Shown: positions 9,701 to 18,448, counted from the stretch's first letter. The stretch is 64,000 nucleotides of DNA from Trichocoleus desertorum NBK24 (GCF_030409055.1 NZ_CP116619.1:3945628-4009627), one strand, 5' to 3'. Translations and numbers: made by a program. Notes: generated by a model not told the origin, from the sequence alone.

Positions 9701-10258
9701 AGTAAAAAAGCAAGAGAAATGCTGGTCTAGAATCTCAGCTTCCCGGTAACCTAAAATACGCTCCGCTCCAAGGCTCCAACTAGTGACTCGCCCTCGCGTA
9801 TCGAGCATGAATATGGCGTAATCTTTGACATTTTCTACCAGCAGGCGATACCGTTCTTCACTTCGGCGCAGTGTTTCCTGATGCTGCTTTGACCTGAGCC
9901 AAGAAACTTCTGTGCGTTTCTGGGCTGTATGTAACTGAGCGCTCAATAAACTGATTAAAACTCCCTCTAAGGCAAAAAGCCCTAACTCGATCCCCTGCGA
10001 CTCTGAAGCCGTCGCGGCAGAAAAGGGTGAAATGGAGAAATAGGCGCAGCTAATCGTGGCTAAAACAGTGGCTACAATTCCTGGCCCAAAGCCACCGTAC
10101 CAAGCGCTAGCAAGGATGGCACCCAGGAGTAAGAGAAAAGGGATTTGTGACTCTGAAAGAAATAGATGAGATAGCGGGGATTGCACAAGTAGAGCAACTG
10201 CTACTCCTAAGACAGCAACCCCATAGCGCAGTAGTAGTGAACGGTTGACTGGCAGCAT
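6707..10258 (-). CDS. Hybrid sensor histidine kinase (membrane, PAS-GAF-PAS-GAF-HisKA-HATPase-REC)
   Basis: A 1183-residue multi-sensor hybrid kinase. An N-terminal hydrophobic block (about residues 8-115) resembles the DUF4118 four-helix membrane domain of KdpD-type kinases. It is followed by PAS (~135-255), a coiled linker, GAF (~310-455), a second PAS (~478-598) and a second GAF (~625-775). HisKA carries FLATLSHELRTPLNS with the phospho-accepting His at 813. HATPase shows NLLSNAIKF, DTGQGI and GLGLGLAI. The C-terminal receiver has VLVVDDEN and the acceptor Asp at 1108 (ISDIAMPG). GAF domains lack an obvious bilin-binding Cys. No partner regulator gene is adjacent, so the signal and target are unknown. 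Confidence 0.94.
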   Translation of the reverse strand: MLPVNRSLLLRYGVAVLGVAVALLVQSPLSHLFLSESQIPFLLLLGAILASAWYGGFGPGIVATVLATISCAYFSISPFSAATASESQGIELGLFALEGVLISLLSAQLHTAQKRTEVSWLRSKQHQETLRRSEERYRLLVENVKDYAIFMLDTRGRVTSWSLGAERILGYREAEILDQHFSCFFTAEDLQRAQPEQELKQAIAEDRAEDERWHVRKDGSRFYASGITTALRDRFGQLQGFSKLMRDMTERKQAEEALQEAHDHLELEVIKRTSELSEANLALQAQIAERLRTEAWLRNDAERLAAIIDTQHDIATAELDLLRVMTLIAERTQKITAATGAVILLPNGNDMVYRVASGTAAPHTGLRVSIDSSLSGQCFRTGEILRCDNAENDPRINHEVYHHVGARSMIAVPLRYERRISGVLKVLSSEVNAFSDQDAHTLRLMAGFIAAAVMHAAEFEARQAMVVEHTIALTALRESEERFKGAFHDSAVGMALIATDGRFLQVNRSLCQMLGYAEPELLNTNFQAVTHPEDLDRTLTFVCQMLTGEIQAYEMEKRYLHKQGPLVWVLLNVSLVHNSQGEPVHFIAQIQDITERKQAEEERAQLIREQAARAVAEAAEQRSMFLAEASAVLASSLDYEATLISLARLAVPYLADVCVIDMMEDEKSLRPLTVAHIDPVKENLARQLQQCSPLRLNHLRPVLEVLETGESQLLVDVSEAAIATSTDDPDYLRLIRSLHPKSVMIVPLVAAGRIIGIISFASSESERRYNTIDLTLAEDLARRAALAVDNARLYQEAQDANRMKDEFLATLSHELRTPLNSILGWSRLLTNRKFDEATTTKALETIERNAKSQAQLVEDILDVSRIVQGKLQLQVRPVELLPVIQAATDAVRPAAEAKAICLKSQLNEVGSHVLGDPDRLQQIVWNLLSNAIKFTPRGGHVEINLEPTDTCIQIQVTDTGQGIHPEFLPHVFERFRQADSTSTRSHGGLGLGLAIVRHLVELQGGTVSAESPGPDQGATFTVKLPPLIIPAANEELAPASQGLISADSPLDPSLLKGVTVLVVDDENDARELLQTILEQSGAKVTAVASVADAIAAYEAIQPDILISDIAMPGEDGYALIHKVKTLGDYHAKPMPAIALTAYGREEDQDQALSAGFQMHFAKPVEPNSLVGALANLLDHNVPH

Positions 10259-10890
10259 TGTTCTGTACAGGCGGTAGCAAGGGAATTTGGATCATTTCAG
10301 AAGCACCTGCGAAGGTACAGACGGTTTGTGAAGGCACAAAAGTCATAAAAAATTGAGAATGATGCCTATTCGCAAGCTAACTAGAGTTGGAGTTGAAGCC
10401 TCAAACTCTAGTGACTTAGCAGCCAATCCGGGATAGAAACAGTAATGGTGATAAAGCTAGGTCAATTGGCTGTAGAACGGTCGGTGCTGCGAATGAAGAC
10501 GTTGCTACAAGTCAAGCCAGTTAGTCAGTTGATTCTTCATGGTCTTTAATTAACGAATTATTCATCAGTTTTTTTATATCTAAGTAACAAGGTATAAAGT
10601 GAGGCGGCATCTGTCTTCTGTCTTTAGGGAAGTTCTGTGGAACTTCGCTCTAAGCCGTTAGTTCATGTGTAGTGCGGTTTCTGCCAAGATAAGTAACCAA
10701 TCCCGCATAATGAGTTGTGTTGATCACCCCTAGGTTTGGGGCAGGATGGGTGACGTGGAGGCACGATTAGTTAGCCTAAAACAGCACCCAAAACAGCTAA
10801 TGTAGGGGAAATCAGGCGCTACAATCCATAGCAATAGCTCACTTCCCAAATGATGGCTCTGCCCTTTGGCGGCTCCGATGAGGACCATTC
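10259..10890. other. Divergent spacer of about 630 bp
   Basis: It separates the leftward histidine kinase from the rightward PP2C cluster and must hold both promoters. The only structure I see is a perfect 7-bp hairpin, GAAGTTC-TGTG-GAACTTC, at 10629-10646; it has no T-run, so it is more likely an operator or leader element than a terminator. No conserved ORF or RNA gene was recognised. Confidence 0.5.
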
Positions 10891-13377
10891 ATGAACCATG
10901 CTCCGGCACCAATTTATTGCCCTGTTTGTCAGACGCTTAATGCGGAGACCCAGAACTTTTGCCAACAATGTCGCTCCACTTTGCCCAAACGTTACCTTTG
11001 GGCTGTAGGAGCTAGCGTTGATGCCCATCAAGCAGGGGATATATTAGGCGATCGCTATGTGCTCAAAGGTTGCCGAGTTCTGTTTGATACGAAGCCGGGG
11101 CTGCTGCCAGATTTGCCTAGTGATGTTTCGGCGGCGATCGCCTCTTACTTGAGGTTGTTTCCCTACCAACTGCATATTCCTCAGGTCTATGGACAGGTGC
11201 AGACAGATCAGACCGCTGTCGTGCTGTTAGAGCAAGGGCCGATTAACAGTAGAGAGCTGAGCCAAAATGCAGCCAAACTATCTGACCCGCTCTTTCCATC
11301 TTTAGTGAATGCTTGGTCAGAGGCAACGCCACTGCGACAGCTCAATTGGTTATGGCAAATGGCCCAACTGTGGCAACCGTTCAGTAGTGAGGGAGTCGCC
11401 TCAAGCTTGCTGGAACCGCAACTACTGCGAGTGGAGGGGCCGCTCGTCCGTTTGCTGGAACTTCAAAGCGATCGCAAGGCCGCTCCTACCTTGATGCAAC
11501 TGGGACAGCTTTGGTTGCAATGGGCACCCACCGCTCGGCCTGAGATTGCGCGTTTCTTGGCAGCTCTATGCCATCAAATGATTCAAAAGCAGATTCGTAC
11601 GCCCGAACAGTTAATGGCTCAACTGGATCGGGGGCTAACTGTCTGTGGGCGATCGCAAGCTCGCTTAGCTCAGATTGCTACCCGTACCGATCAAGGCCCC
11701 AGCCGCCAGCGCAACGAAGATGCTTGCTACCCTGCCAGTAGAACGGCTCTCTCAGTGCCCCTGCATCCCGGCGAAGCCTATAAAACCTTAACCTTGGTAT
11801 GTGACGGAATTGGGGGGCATGAAGGCGGCGATGTTGCTTCTAATCTGACGATCGCGGCAATTCAGGAACGCATTCAGGCGCTAGAAATTGACGTGGTTTT
11901 GCAGCAACCAGATAACTTGATGGCAGAACTAGAGCAGTCTGTTTGCATCGCTAATGACTTAATTTGCCAGCGCAACGATCAGGAAAGACGGACCGATCGC
12001 CAGCGCATGGGGACAACCCTCGTAATGGCGCTAGCCCGTGGTCATGAAATCTATATCACTCATATTGGCGACAGCCGAGTTTATTGGATTACTCGCACAG
12101 GCTGCTACCAAATCACCGTAGACGATGACGTAGCTTCGCGAGAAGTGCGTTTAGGCTATGCCTTGTATCGAGATGCCGTACACCAACCAGTCGCAGGTTC
12201 ACTGGTACAAGCTCTGGGCATGAGTAGTTCCGCGACCTTACATCCCACCGTACAGCGGTTCATGCTAGATGAAGCAGGGGTCTTTCTGCTCTGTTCCGAT
12301 GGCTTGAGTGACAACGATCGCGTCGAGGAATCTTGGGAAACCGAAATTTTGCCAATTCTAGATGGCAAGGTTGATGTCGCGACTGCTTGCCAAAGATTAG
12401 TTGAGATTGGCAATATGCGGAACGGTCACGACAACGTCACCGTTGGGATGCTTTACTATCACGTCACTCATAGCGAGGCGATCGCTGAATTGCCAGAGTC
12501 TTTGCTGACAGAGCCGCTAGAACTAGAAGTCTCTCCGACTAGAGGGCCAGCCCAGGATAGAGAGTTGACCCAGACGGCGATCGCGCTTGAGCCGCCCACC
12601 CCAACAGCAAGTACGGCACCTTCCACGCTCAAAACTCAAATTTTGCCGCCTCAGCGCTCCCAGAATGTAGCAGCTCTACTTCTAGGAATTCTGCTGCTTG
12701 CAGGTTTGGGTGGTGTTTTAGCTTACTTACTGCTATCAGGCGTGAGTCGTCGTGTGAATACATTGTTAGGCTGGGAACCTCAACCGGATACTACGGCTGT
12801 AAGCCCAGATCCGATCGCGACCATTGCTGCGCCTAACTCCCCGTCGGACTCCCCACCGCTCCTTCTGTCTCCAGGGACTTTGGTGCAAATTCGGCAGGCC
12901 AACCCTTCTGATCTACCCAACCAGAGTACGCCTGAAGCGATAGAACTACAACCTCAACCTGGCAGCTATACCACTGCCTCTGGCGATCGCCCCTCTACTG
13001 CTACAACAGCTCGATTAGTACCTGCAGGTGGGACGCTGCAAGTCTTGAGTAAACAGGTGATTCCGGCTCAAGGCAGTTGGGTCAGATTAAGATTTTGCTC
13101 ACCTCCTAGCAATGCGAGTTCTACTCCCAGCACGTCTCCAGTCCCCGCAACTCCTAGTCCTAGAACTCCAGCTCCAGTCCCCGCAACTCCATCCCCTACG
13201 AGCGATCGCTTCTTGGCACCTGGGGAAGGCGGCTGGATTGAAGAAGCAGTTTTAACGCCGCTCATTATACCCAGCTCTACACTTCTACCGAATCAGTTAG
13301 GAGCCTGTGCGCAGACCCCACCAGCTTCTTCTCCGACCCCTACAGCGCAACCCAGCCCGTCAGCTATCTCAGATTAA
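10891..13377 (+). CDS. PP2C-type protein phosphatase with zinc ribbon and probable pseudokinase domain
   Basis: The 828-residue product starts with a four-Cys zinc ribbon (C10, C13, C24, C27). Residues ~45-250 look like a degenerate Ser/Thr kinase: GDILGDRYVLKG resembles an N-lobe start and VVLLEQGP a hinge, but no HRD or DFG motif follows. Residues ~265-515 are a complete PP2C/PPM domain: RNEDACY, VCDGIGGHEGGDVASN, GTTLVMALARG, HIGDSRVYWI, LLCSDGLSD and GHDNVTVGML supply the metal-binding aspartates. A single membrane segment lies near 588-612, then a Pro/Ser/Thr-rich outer tail with an SH3-like stretch. It probably dephosphorylates pSer/pThr on membrane-linked targets; the FHA proteins beside it are candidate partners (inference). 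Confidence 0.88.
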   Translation: MNHAPAPIYCPVCQTLNAETQNFCQQCRSTLPKRYLWAVGASVDAHQAGDILGDRYVLKGCRVLFDTKPGLLPDLPSDVSAAIASYLRLFPYQLHIPQVYGQVQTDQTAVVLLEQGPINSRELSQNAAKLSDPLFPSLVNAWSEATPLRQLNWLWQMAQLWQPFSSEGVASSLLEPQLLRVEGPLVRLLELQSDRKAAPTLMQLGQLWLQWAPTARPEIARFLAALCHQMIQKQIRTPEQLMAQLDRGLTVCGRSQARLAQIATRTDQGPSRQRNEDACYPASRTALSVPLHPGEAYKTLTLVCDGIGGHEGGDVASNLTIAAIQERIQALEIDVVLQQPDNLMAELEQSVCIANDLICQRNDQERRTDRQRMGTTLVMALARGHEIYITHIGDSRVYWITRTGCYQITVDDDVASREVRLGYALYRDAVHQPVAGSLVQALGMSSSATLHPTVQRFMLDEAGVFLLCSDGLSDNDRVEESWETEILPILDGKVDVATACQRLVEIGNMRNGHDNVTVGMLYYHVTHSEAIAELPESLLTEPLELEVSPTRGPAQDRELTQTAIALEPPTPTASTAPSTLKTQILPPQRSQNVAALLLGILLLAGLGGVLAYLLLSGVSRRVNTLLGWEPQPDTTAVSPDPIATIAAPNSPSDSPPLLLSPGTLVQIRQANPSDLPNQSTPEAIELQPQPGSYTTASGDRPSTATTARLVPAGGTLQVLSKQVIPAQGSWVRLRFCSPPSNASSTPSTSPVPATPSPRTPAPVPATPSPTSDRFLAPGEGGWIEEAVLTPLIIPSSTLLPNQLGACAQTPPASSPTPTAQPSPSAISD

Positions 13378-13472
13378 ATGGAATCTTGCAAGAGGGTTAC
13401 TACACCACAAGACCAGATAGACTTGATAAGAAAACTAGCGATCGCTCAGGTTCTGATAACTTAAGATTTTGA

Positions 13473-15143
13473 ATGCCTGTGTCAGGAACTCTCTGCCTCA
13501 GCTTAGCAATTAGACGCCTAGATGCTTTAGAGGCGAATCGGTATGCAATTTGGGTGACAAACGCCCCGTATCCGAGCGGGTACGTTCTCCACGATCGCGT
13601 TTGGCCTGATGCACTGTCCCAAACTTGGCATGCTTGGCAGGAAATGTTTTCCCTCCGGGGATTGCCCCAAGTGCCTCACCTCTCAGCTGCGCCCCTGTCA
13701 CCAACGACCCCATTTGTATTGCCTCCCGATTCTAACGCCTTGCCCTACGGGGCGCGGTTGATGCAGCATTTAGGTGTCAGTTTGTGGCAATGGCTATTTG
13801 ATGGCCCAATCGAAGCGAATTTCAATCGGAGTCAAGGAGCTGCTTTTGGTTTGGGTGGGCGGTTGCAATTACGGCTGGAAATTCAAGCCCCTGAGCTGAT
13901 CGCCCTGCCTTGGGAAATTATGCAATCACAAATGGGTAAGCCTGCGATCGCTCTCAATAGTGAACATCTCTTGTTCAGCCGCACAACCAGTGATGTAGAG
14001 CCACTACCGCCTCTACGCCTTGAGCGATCGCTAAAGATCCTATTAGTTTTGGGGCAAGAAACCGAAACCCTGTCTGATCGGGCTGCGGTTAAGGTTGACA
14101 ATGGAAATGCATCCCCGGCGCTGGATCTAGAACAAGAAGCTGAAACTTTAGTCCATATCTTGACTCGGTACGAAGCCTCTGGATCGCTGGGAGGACGAAT
14201 TGTTCCCGATCTACCTCAAGTCGATACTCTGATTCAGCCAACTTCAGCAGAACTGATCGAGCGTTTAGAGACCGGAAATTACAACATTTTCTTCTATGCA
14301 GGGCACGGGACTCCAGCCCCCGACGGTGGGTTGCTCTTATTGAGTCCTGGAACGACCCTGAGTGGCACAGAACTAGCTCAAGTGTTAACCCGTCGCGGTG
14401 TCATTTTGGCAGTGTTTAATGCTTGTTGGGGAGCCCAGCCCGACCATACAAACCAGCAACCGATTCCTCGCAGCAGCTTAGCAGAAGTCCTGATTCATCA
14501 TGGAGTTCCGGCGGTCTTGGGCATGCGGGACTCGATTACGGATCAAGAAGCCCTCAGCTTTATCCAAGCGCTGGCCCAAGCATTACGAGAACGCCAACCC
14601 GTTGACCGAGCCGTTGCCTTGGCTAGGCAGCATCTTTTGATGCTTTATAAGTTCAATCAGCCTGCCTGGACTTTGCCTGTGCTGTACATGCATCCGCAGT
14701 TTGATGGTCAGTTGATTAAGCCCGAAGAGAATACCATGCTGCCACCTCCAGGGCCAAGTGATATTCCAGCCCGAATTCCGATGGCATCGCTGCGACGAGT
14801 CGGCCCCCCTGCAAAAAAGTGGCCAGTTCGAGACGGCAGAATTCAAGTGGGTAGCAAGGAAGACAACGATTTGGTATTACCGGAACCCGGCGTATCTCGT
14901 TATCACGCCGAAATTTTCTACCGAGATGCCTCCAATGATGCTAAGAGCCAGCCATCCTATTTCCTCAGAGATTTTTCTCGGTTTGGTACCCTGGTTTTGG
15001 GAGCCAACGGTTGGCAAAAAATCCATCAACAGGAAGTCTCTTTAAACTCTGGGGTTCAGCTAAAATTTGGCAATCCTAAGGGGGAGGCGGTAGAGTTTTT
15101 GGTTGAACATGAGTCTCTAACTTTAGGGGAACACAACCTCTAA
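13473..15143 (+). CDS. CHAT-domain caspase-like protein with C-terminal FHA domain
   Basis: Residues ~130-410 form a CHAT domain (caspase HetF-associated with TPRs), a clan CD cysteine-protease fold. The catalytic dyad is visible: FFYAGHGTP with His278 and LAVFNACWGAQ with Cys318. Residues ~450-545 form an FHA domain, with the motifs IQVGSKEDNDLVL and VSRYHAEI that bind phosphothreonine. There is no signal peptide or membrane segment. It lies 95 nt after the PP2C gene on the same strand and 87 nt before the next gene, so co-transcription is likely. Proteolytic activity is inferred from the dyad; many CHAT proteins have no known substrate. Confidence 0.85.
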   Translation: MPVSGTLCLSLAIRRLDALEANRYAIWVTNAPYPSGYVLHDRVWPDALSQTWHAWQEMFSLRGLPQVPHLSAAPLSPTTPFVLPPDSNALPYGARLMQHLGVSLWQWLFDGPIEANFNRSQGAAFGLGGRLQLRLEIQAPELIALPWEIMQSQMGKPAIALNSEHLLFSRTTSDVEPLPPLRLERSLKILLVLGQETETLSDRAAVKVDNGNASPALDLEQEAETLVHILTRYEASGSLGGRIVPDLPQVDTLIQPTSAELIERLETGNYNIFFYAGHGTPAPDGGLLLLSPGTTLSGTELAQVLTRRGVILAVFNACWGAQPDHTNQQPIPRSSLAEVLIHHGVPAVLGMRDSITDQEALSFIQALAQALRERQPVDRAVALARQHLLMLYKFNQPAWTLPVLYMHPQFDGQLIKPEENTMLPPPGPSDIPARIPMASLRRVGPPAKKWPVRDGRIQVGSKEDNDLVLPEPGVSRYHAEIFYRDASNDAKSQPSYFLRDFSRFGTLVLGANGWQKIHQQEVSLNSGVQLKFGNPKGEAVEFLVEHESLTLGEHNL

Positions 15144-15230
15144 GCCAATTGGCTTAAATTGTAATTGCTTGCGGAACTTCCAAAAATCGGCGTGTAGCTA
15201 CCCACGTCAAATGCAATCAGGAGTAGCACG

Positions 15231-15845
15231 ATGAGAAACGGAACTATGTCATCAGATCATTTTGAACATTCTCAATTTCAAGTCGAGCTAGACGAGCTGC
15301 TAGATGCTGTCCTGAGCACTGACACGCCTTACCCCTGGGACATCACAGACCCAGCCTCTGCCACTTATATAGAGAAATTAGAGCAAGAGTTTTCTTTGGA
15401 TAGCTGGCTAGATGAAGAAATAGCTCAGCGATCGCATGATTTCTTTGCTCGCTTGGATGGAATTTGGGCTCAAACGGCTTTGTCGCAGCGCTTTGCAGCT
15501 TGGGCACCCCAAAGTGTGCTAAACGCGATCGTGCAGCAGGCTCAAAAGGTAGTAGCAAGCAATTTGTCCCTAGCTGATCAATTGATTCAGTGTGTGCAGG
15601 ACAGCCTCCCCGATTGGAATGTCGATGACCTGCAAGTCTTGGCGCGTCCGTTGGCTTATGCGATGCGGGGGGTAGAAACAGAAACTACTCAGGTTGTGGA
15701 ATCTACGCTTCAGTCAGTGCGACCCTTGAGCTGGGAAGAGCTATCCGAACTAGAACAGGCCCGCCTGAGCTTGGCGATCGCTCGATGTGCTTTGGCCCAA
15801 CTGCACCAAACTAATAGCACTGAAGCTGATGAAGATGGTGAGTAA
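15231..15845 (+). CDS. Acidic conserved-type hypothetical protein
   Basis: The 204-residue product has a clear AGGAG seven bases before the ATG, so the gene is real. It is acidic, Gln/Leu-rich and predicted all-helical, with no membrane segment, signal peptide or known catalytic motif. It begins MRNGTMSSDHFEHSQFQVEL and ends in an acidic tail (ADEDGE). It is the third gene of the PP2C/CHAT-FHA run and may be an accessory subunit or a protease substrate, but that rests only on position. I do not recognise a family. Confidence 0.7.
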   Translation: MRNGTMSSDHFEHSQFQVELDELLDAVLSTDTPYPWDITDPASATYIEKLEQEFSLDSWLDEEIAQRSHDFFARLDGIWAQTALSQRFAAWAPQSVLNAIVQQAQKVVASNLSLADQLIQCVQDSLPDWNVDDLQVLARPLAYAMRGVETETTQVVESTLQSVRPLSWEELSELEQARLSLAIARCALAQLHQTNSTEADEDGE

Positions 15846-16086
15846 TAGTCTAGGCATCAACAAGCTCCGCTGGTTTCGGGTATAAAAAGTTGCTTTCAAT
15901 AATTATATTCAACCATCCTCTCCGAATTGCATCATCGCCCAACTGGGCGAACTGAGCCAGAAAGGTACAGGGTATAGGGGTGTTGGGGATTTAAGTCCTA
16001 GTCTGGGCTTTCTACAAGCTGGATCAAGCTGCAAATAGGTGCTGGGCTGAGTTATGCAGGCGATCGCTGAAGGTGTCAGAGAAATA

Positions 16087-17472
16087 CTAAGAGGAATTGG
16101 AAAGTCGAGTGGCAAAATTTTGGGAGCGGGTGGGTGACAATTGCCGAGCTTTCAGGATGGCTGCTGCCAAAAAAGCATAAGACACGACCCCGACGATCAT
16201 GAGCAACAAAGCGTTGATCGTGCCAGCAGCATTCCATAAAGCATGAAGGATGGCTGCGCTCAGGTAGCCAATTCCCAAAATAGACCAACACTTTCTCGGC
16301 TTGAGCACACTAAGTCCAATGAAATAGCCCAAGTAGCCACTGTAGGCAATATGGCCTGCTACAGAGCCGAGCACTCGTGGAATTAGAAGTTGTAGTCCTT
16401 CCAAAGAACCGGATTGCTGCTCAATTTCTGGAACATACTGGCCCAACGTTTCCACTAGCGTAAATCCGGCGGCAGCAGCAGTGCCTAGCAAAATGCCATC
16501 GAGTGGCTCCCAAACTCCGATTTGTTCGCGCCAAGGCGATCGCACCCAGCGACCCAGCCAGTAAGCCGCTAAAACTGGCAAAGCTTTTAGCAGTTCTTCC
16601 ATCAAGCCTGCACCAAAAAACATGCTGGTTATGAGTCTAAAGAAGCCTATAGGCTCATTTGGGGTAGGAAGCTGACCCGGCAGAATTTGTCGGAACAAGA
16701 TGATAAAAGTAGCCAGAATGGGGCTACGTAAAATCAACACCATAATGCCGAGAGCGCCAAACAAAACCCACCAGGGTTTGCGCTTACCACAGAGTTGATA
16801 AACGAGATAGTAAGCCACTCCTATTAGATAGGTAGCGAGCAGTAAATTGAAGGCAATAGGCTGACCGACCGCTGCAAACATCAAGACGACGAAGCCGACG
16901 GTAATGATGCCAGGAACAAGGTAAGCTTTGCGAGCTAGCTCCTTGCCAGTAGAAAGAATGGGAAATAACTGGGTCAAAGTGACCGAATCTGCTGGGGCCA
17001 GCCGAGCGCCTCTGGCAGGCGGTACGGTAGCTGCATGAGCAGATTGACGCGGTGTAGAACTGCCGTATGAAGCGACTGCAAATCGAGAAGCGACTGGAGG
17101 CTCAACGAGGTGGCACTCAAAGACAAACTCTGGCCCATTGCTACCAAGGGTAATGCGATCGCCAATCTGCATGATCTGGCAACTTTGCAATCGCTGTCCA
17201 TTCAAATAAGTGCCATTGGCGCTATTGAGATCGCAAATCTCCCAAACGGGTTCTCTAGTCTGAGTTCTAAGGTTTAGAATCGGGCGGATTTGGGCGTGAC
17301 GCCGCGAAACCATCCCAAAAAGACTGGAGTCCAAAACAATTTGACAATAGGGATCGCGCCCAACTGTCACTGACTCAGTGCGCGACAACGGGTAGCAAGG
17401 AGAGTTCCGTTCTGTTGAACCTAGAGGAGGAACTTGCCAGAGGAAAGCGAGGTAAGGATCTTGACCCGTCAT
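16087..17472 (-). CDS. FHA domain fused to a PrsW-family intramembrane protease
   Basis: The N-terminal ~120 residues form an FHA domain: VTVGRDPYCQIVLD, VSRRHAQIRPI and CDLNSANGTYLNGQRL are textbook phosphothreonine-binding motifs. After a linker, residues ~170-445 are a multi-pass membrane domain with FGAGLMEELLKALPVLAAYW; the glutamates at 292-293 belong to the EExxK signature of PrsW/CPBP glutamic/metal proteases. Later segments HIAYSGYLGYFIG and ILHALWNAAG carry the expected conserved histidines. PrsW performs site-1 cleavage of an anti-sigma factor in Bacillus; here the substrate is unknown. It converges on the PP2C/CHAT-FHA run, and the FHA domain suggests phospho-dependent recruitment. 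Confidence 0.88.
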   Translation of the reverse strand: MTGQDPYLAFLWQVPPLGSTERNSPCYPLSRTESVTVGRDPYCQIVLDSSLFGMVSRRHAQIRPILNLRTQTREPVWEICDLNSANGTYLNGQRLQSCQIMQIGDRITLGSNGPEFVFECHLVEPPVASRFAVASYGSSTPRQSAHAATVPPARGARLAPADSVTLTQLFPILSTGKELARKAYLVPGIITVGFVVLMFAAVGQPIAFNLLLATYLIGVAYYLVYQLCGKRKPWWVLFGALGIMVLILRSPILATFIILFRQILPGQLPTPNEPIGFFRLITSMFFGAGLMEELLKALPVLAAYWLGRWVRSPWREQIGVWEPLDGILLGTAAAAGFTLVETLGQYVPEIEQQSGSLEGLQLLIPRVLGSVAGHIAYSGYLGYFIGLSVLKPRKCWSILGIGYLSAAILHALWNAAGTINALLLMIVGVVSYAFLAAAILKARQLSPTRSQNFATRLSNSS

Positions 17473-17519
17473 CGTCAGAAGGGCTGGATTTTAGCAGCTA
17501 GGCATATCTTGCCACACTT

Positions 17520-17714
17520 TTACTGGTTTGCTCTGGCATCTCGCACCGCCGCCAGGAAAAATATGGCAGTTAATGGGATGCTAATGGCCAAAATAACTCC
17601 TGTAATTAGCCCGCCTAGGTCTGGTTTACCAGAAGCTAGCTCAAATACAGAACCGACGGCAGCGATCGCCGCTACACAGGAACCGCCTAGGAATACACCA
17701 CTTTTAGGGGTCAA
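17520..17714 (-). CDS. Small two-helix membrane protein
   Basis: A 64-residue product starting with TTG at 17714, preceded by AGGTGGGA. It has two hydrophobic helices (about residues 7-26 and 33-58) around the loop ASGKPDLGG and a charged end, VRDARANQ. The composition looks like a conserved cyanobacterial small membrane protein rather than a chance ORF. It is 47 nt upstream of the FHA-PrsW gene on the same strand, so the two may share a transcript. The function is unknown; it could be a partner or regulator of the protease, which is only a positional guess. Confidence 0.65.
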   Translation of the reverse strand: MTPKSGVFLGGSCVAAIAAVGSVFELASGKPDLGGLITGVILAISIPLTAIFFLAAVRDARANQ

Positions 17715-17884
17715 TGCTGTCCCACCTTTAATTAAGCTTCAATAGTCAAGAATAAAGGCAATTAGCCACCCATGCTTAAAGCGTGTTTAAAAAATATAGG
17801 GATGGTCTATGGATAGTCCTTGAGACGTTCCCAGCTATCTAAACACCACCCCTCCAGAATCATTTCCGAATTTAGCCAATCATA

Positions 17885-18448
17885 CTAAGCCATAGGCTTG
17901 ACAGCTTGGGCTGAGAAACCATGCTTAGCTAACTCTTGATTCAGAGCGAGACCATTCTCGACACGATCTACAAATAACACACCATTTAGGTGATCCATTT
18001 CATGCTGAATGGCACGAGCAAGCAGACCTGTCGCACTAAGCTTTTGGGGCCGTCCATACTCGTCTTTATAAGATACCTCGACCGCAGCAGGTCGCTTAAC
18101 ATCCAGATAAACTCCTGGAATGCTGAGGCAACCCTCTTGAGCCACACAGATATCGCGACCCATATGCTTAACGCTGGGGTTGATCAAAATTAGCGGTTGG
18201 TTGGTGGAGTCGTCTGGCTCACAATCGATCACAATTAGCTGTTTCTGCATAGCCACTTGAGGAGCCGCTAACCCAATTCCGTCAGCGCTATACATTGTTT
18301 GCAGCATCTCACGAACCAATTCACGGATTTCTGCATCTACTTTGTTGATCCGCTTCGCTGGCTGACGCAAGACGCGATCGCCAAGATGGTGAATCTCTAA
18401 AGGAGGATTATCTAACTTTTTCTTCTCGACCAGAACCTCAGAAGTCAT
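17885..18448 (-). CDS. def: Peptide deformylase
   Basis: Removes the N-formyl group from nascent proteins at the ribosome exit, using a metal ion. All three signature motifs are present in the 187-residue product: GIGLAAPQV, EGCLSIPG (Cys ligand) and QHEMDHLNG (two His ligands and the catalytic Glu). Length is normal for a type 1B bacterial enzyme. The N-terminal ~15 residues (MTSEVLVEKKKLDNPP) are a short charged extension. The gene stands alone, with an AT-rich spacer on each side; no fmt gene is nearby. Confidence 0.96.
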   Translation of the reverse strand: MTSEVLVEKKKLDNPPLEIHHLGDRVLRQPAKRINKVDAEIRELVREMLQTMYSADGIGLAAPQVAMQKQLIVIDCEPDDSTNQPLILINPSVKHMGRDICVAQEGCLSIPGVYLDVKRPAAVEVSYKDEYGRPQKLSATGLLARAIQHEMDHLNGVLFVDRVENGLALNQELAKHGFSAQAVKPMA

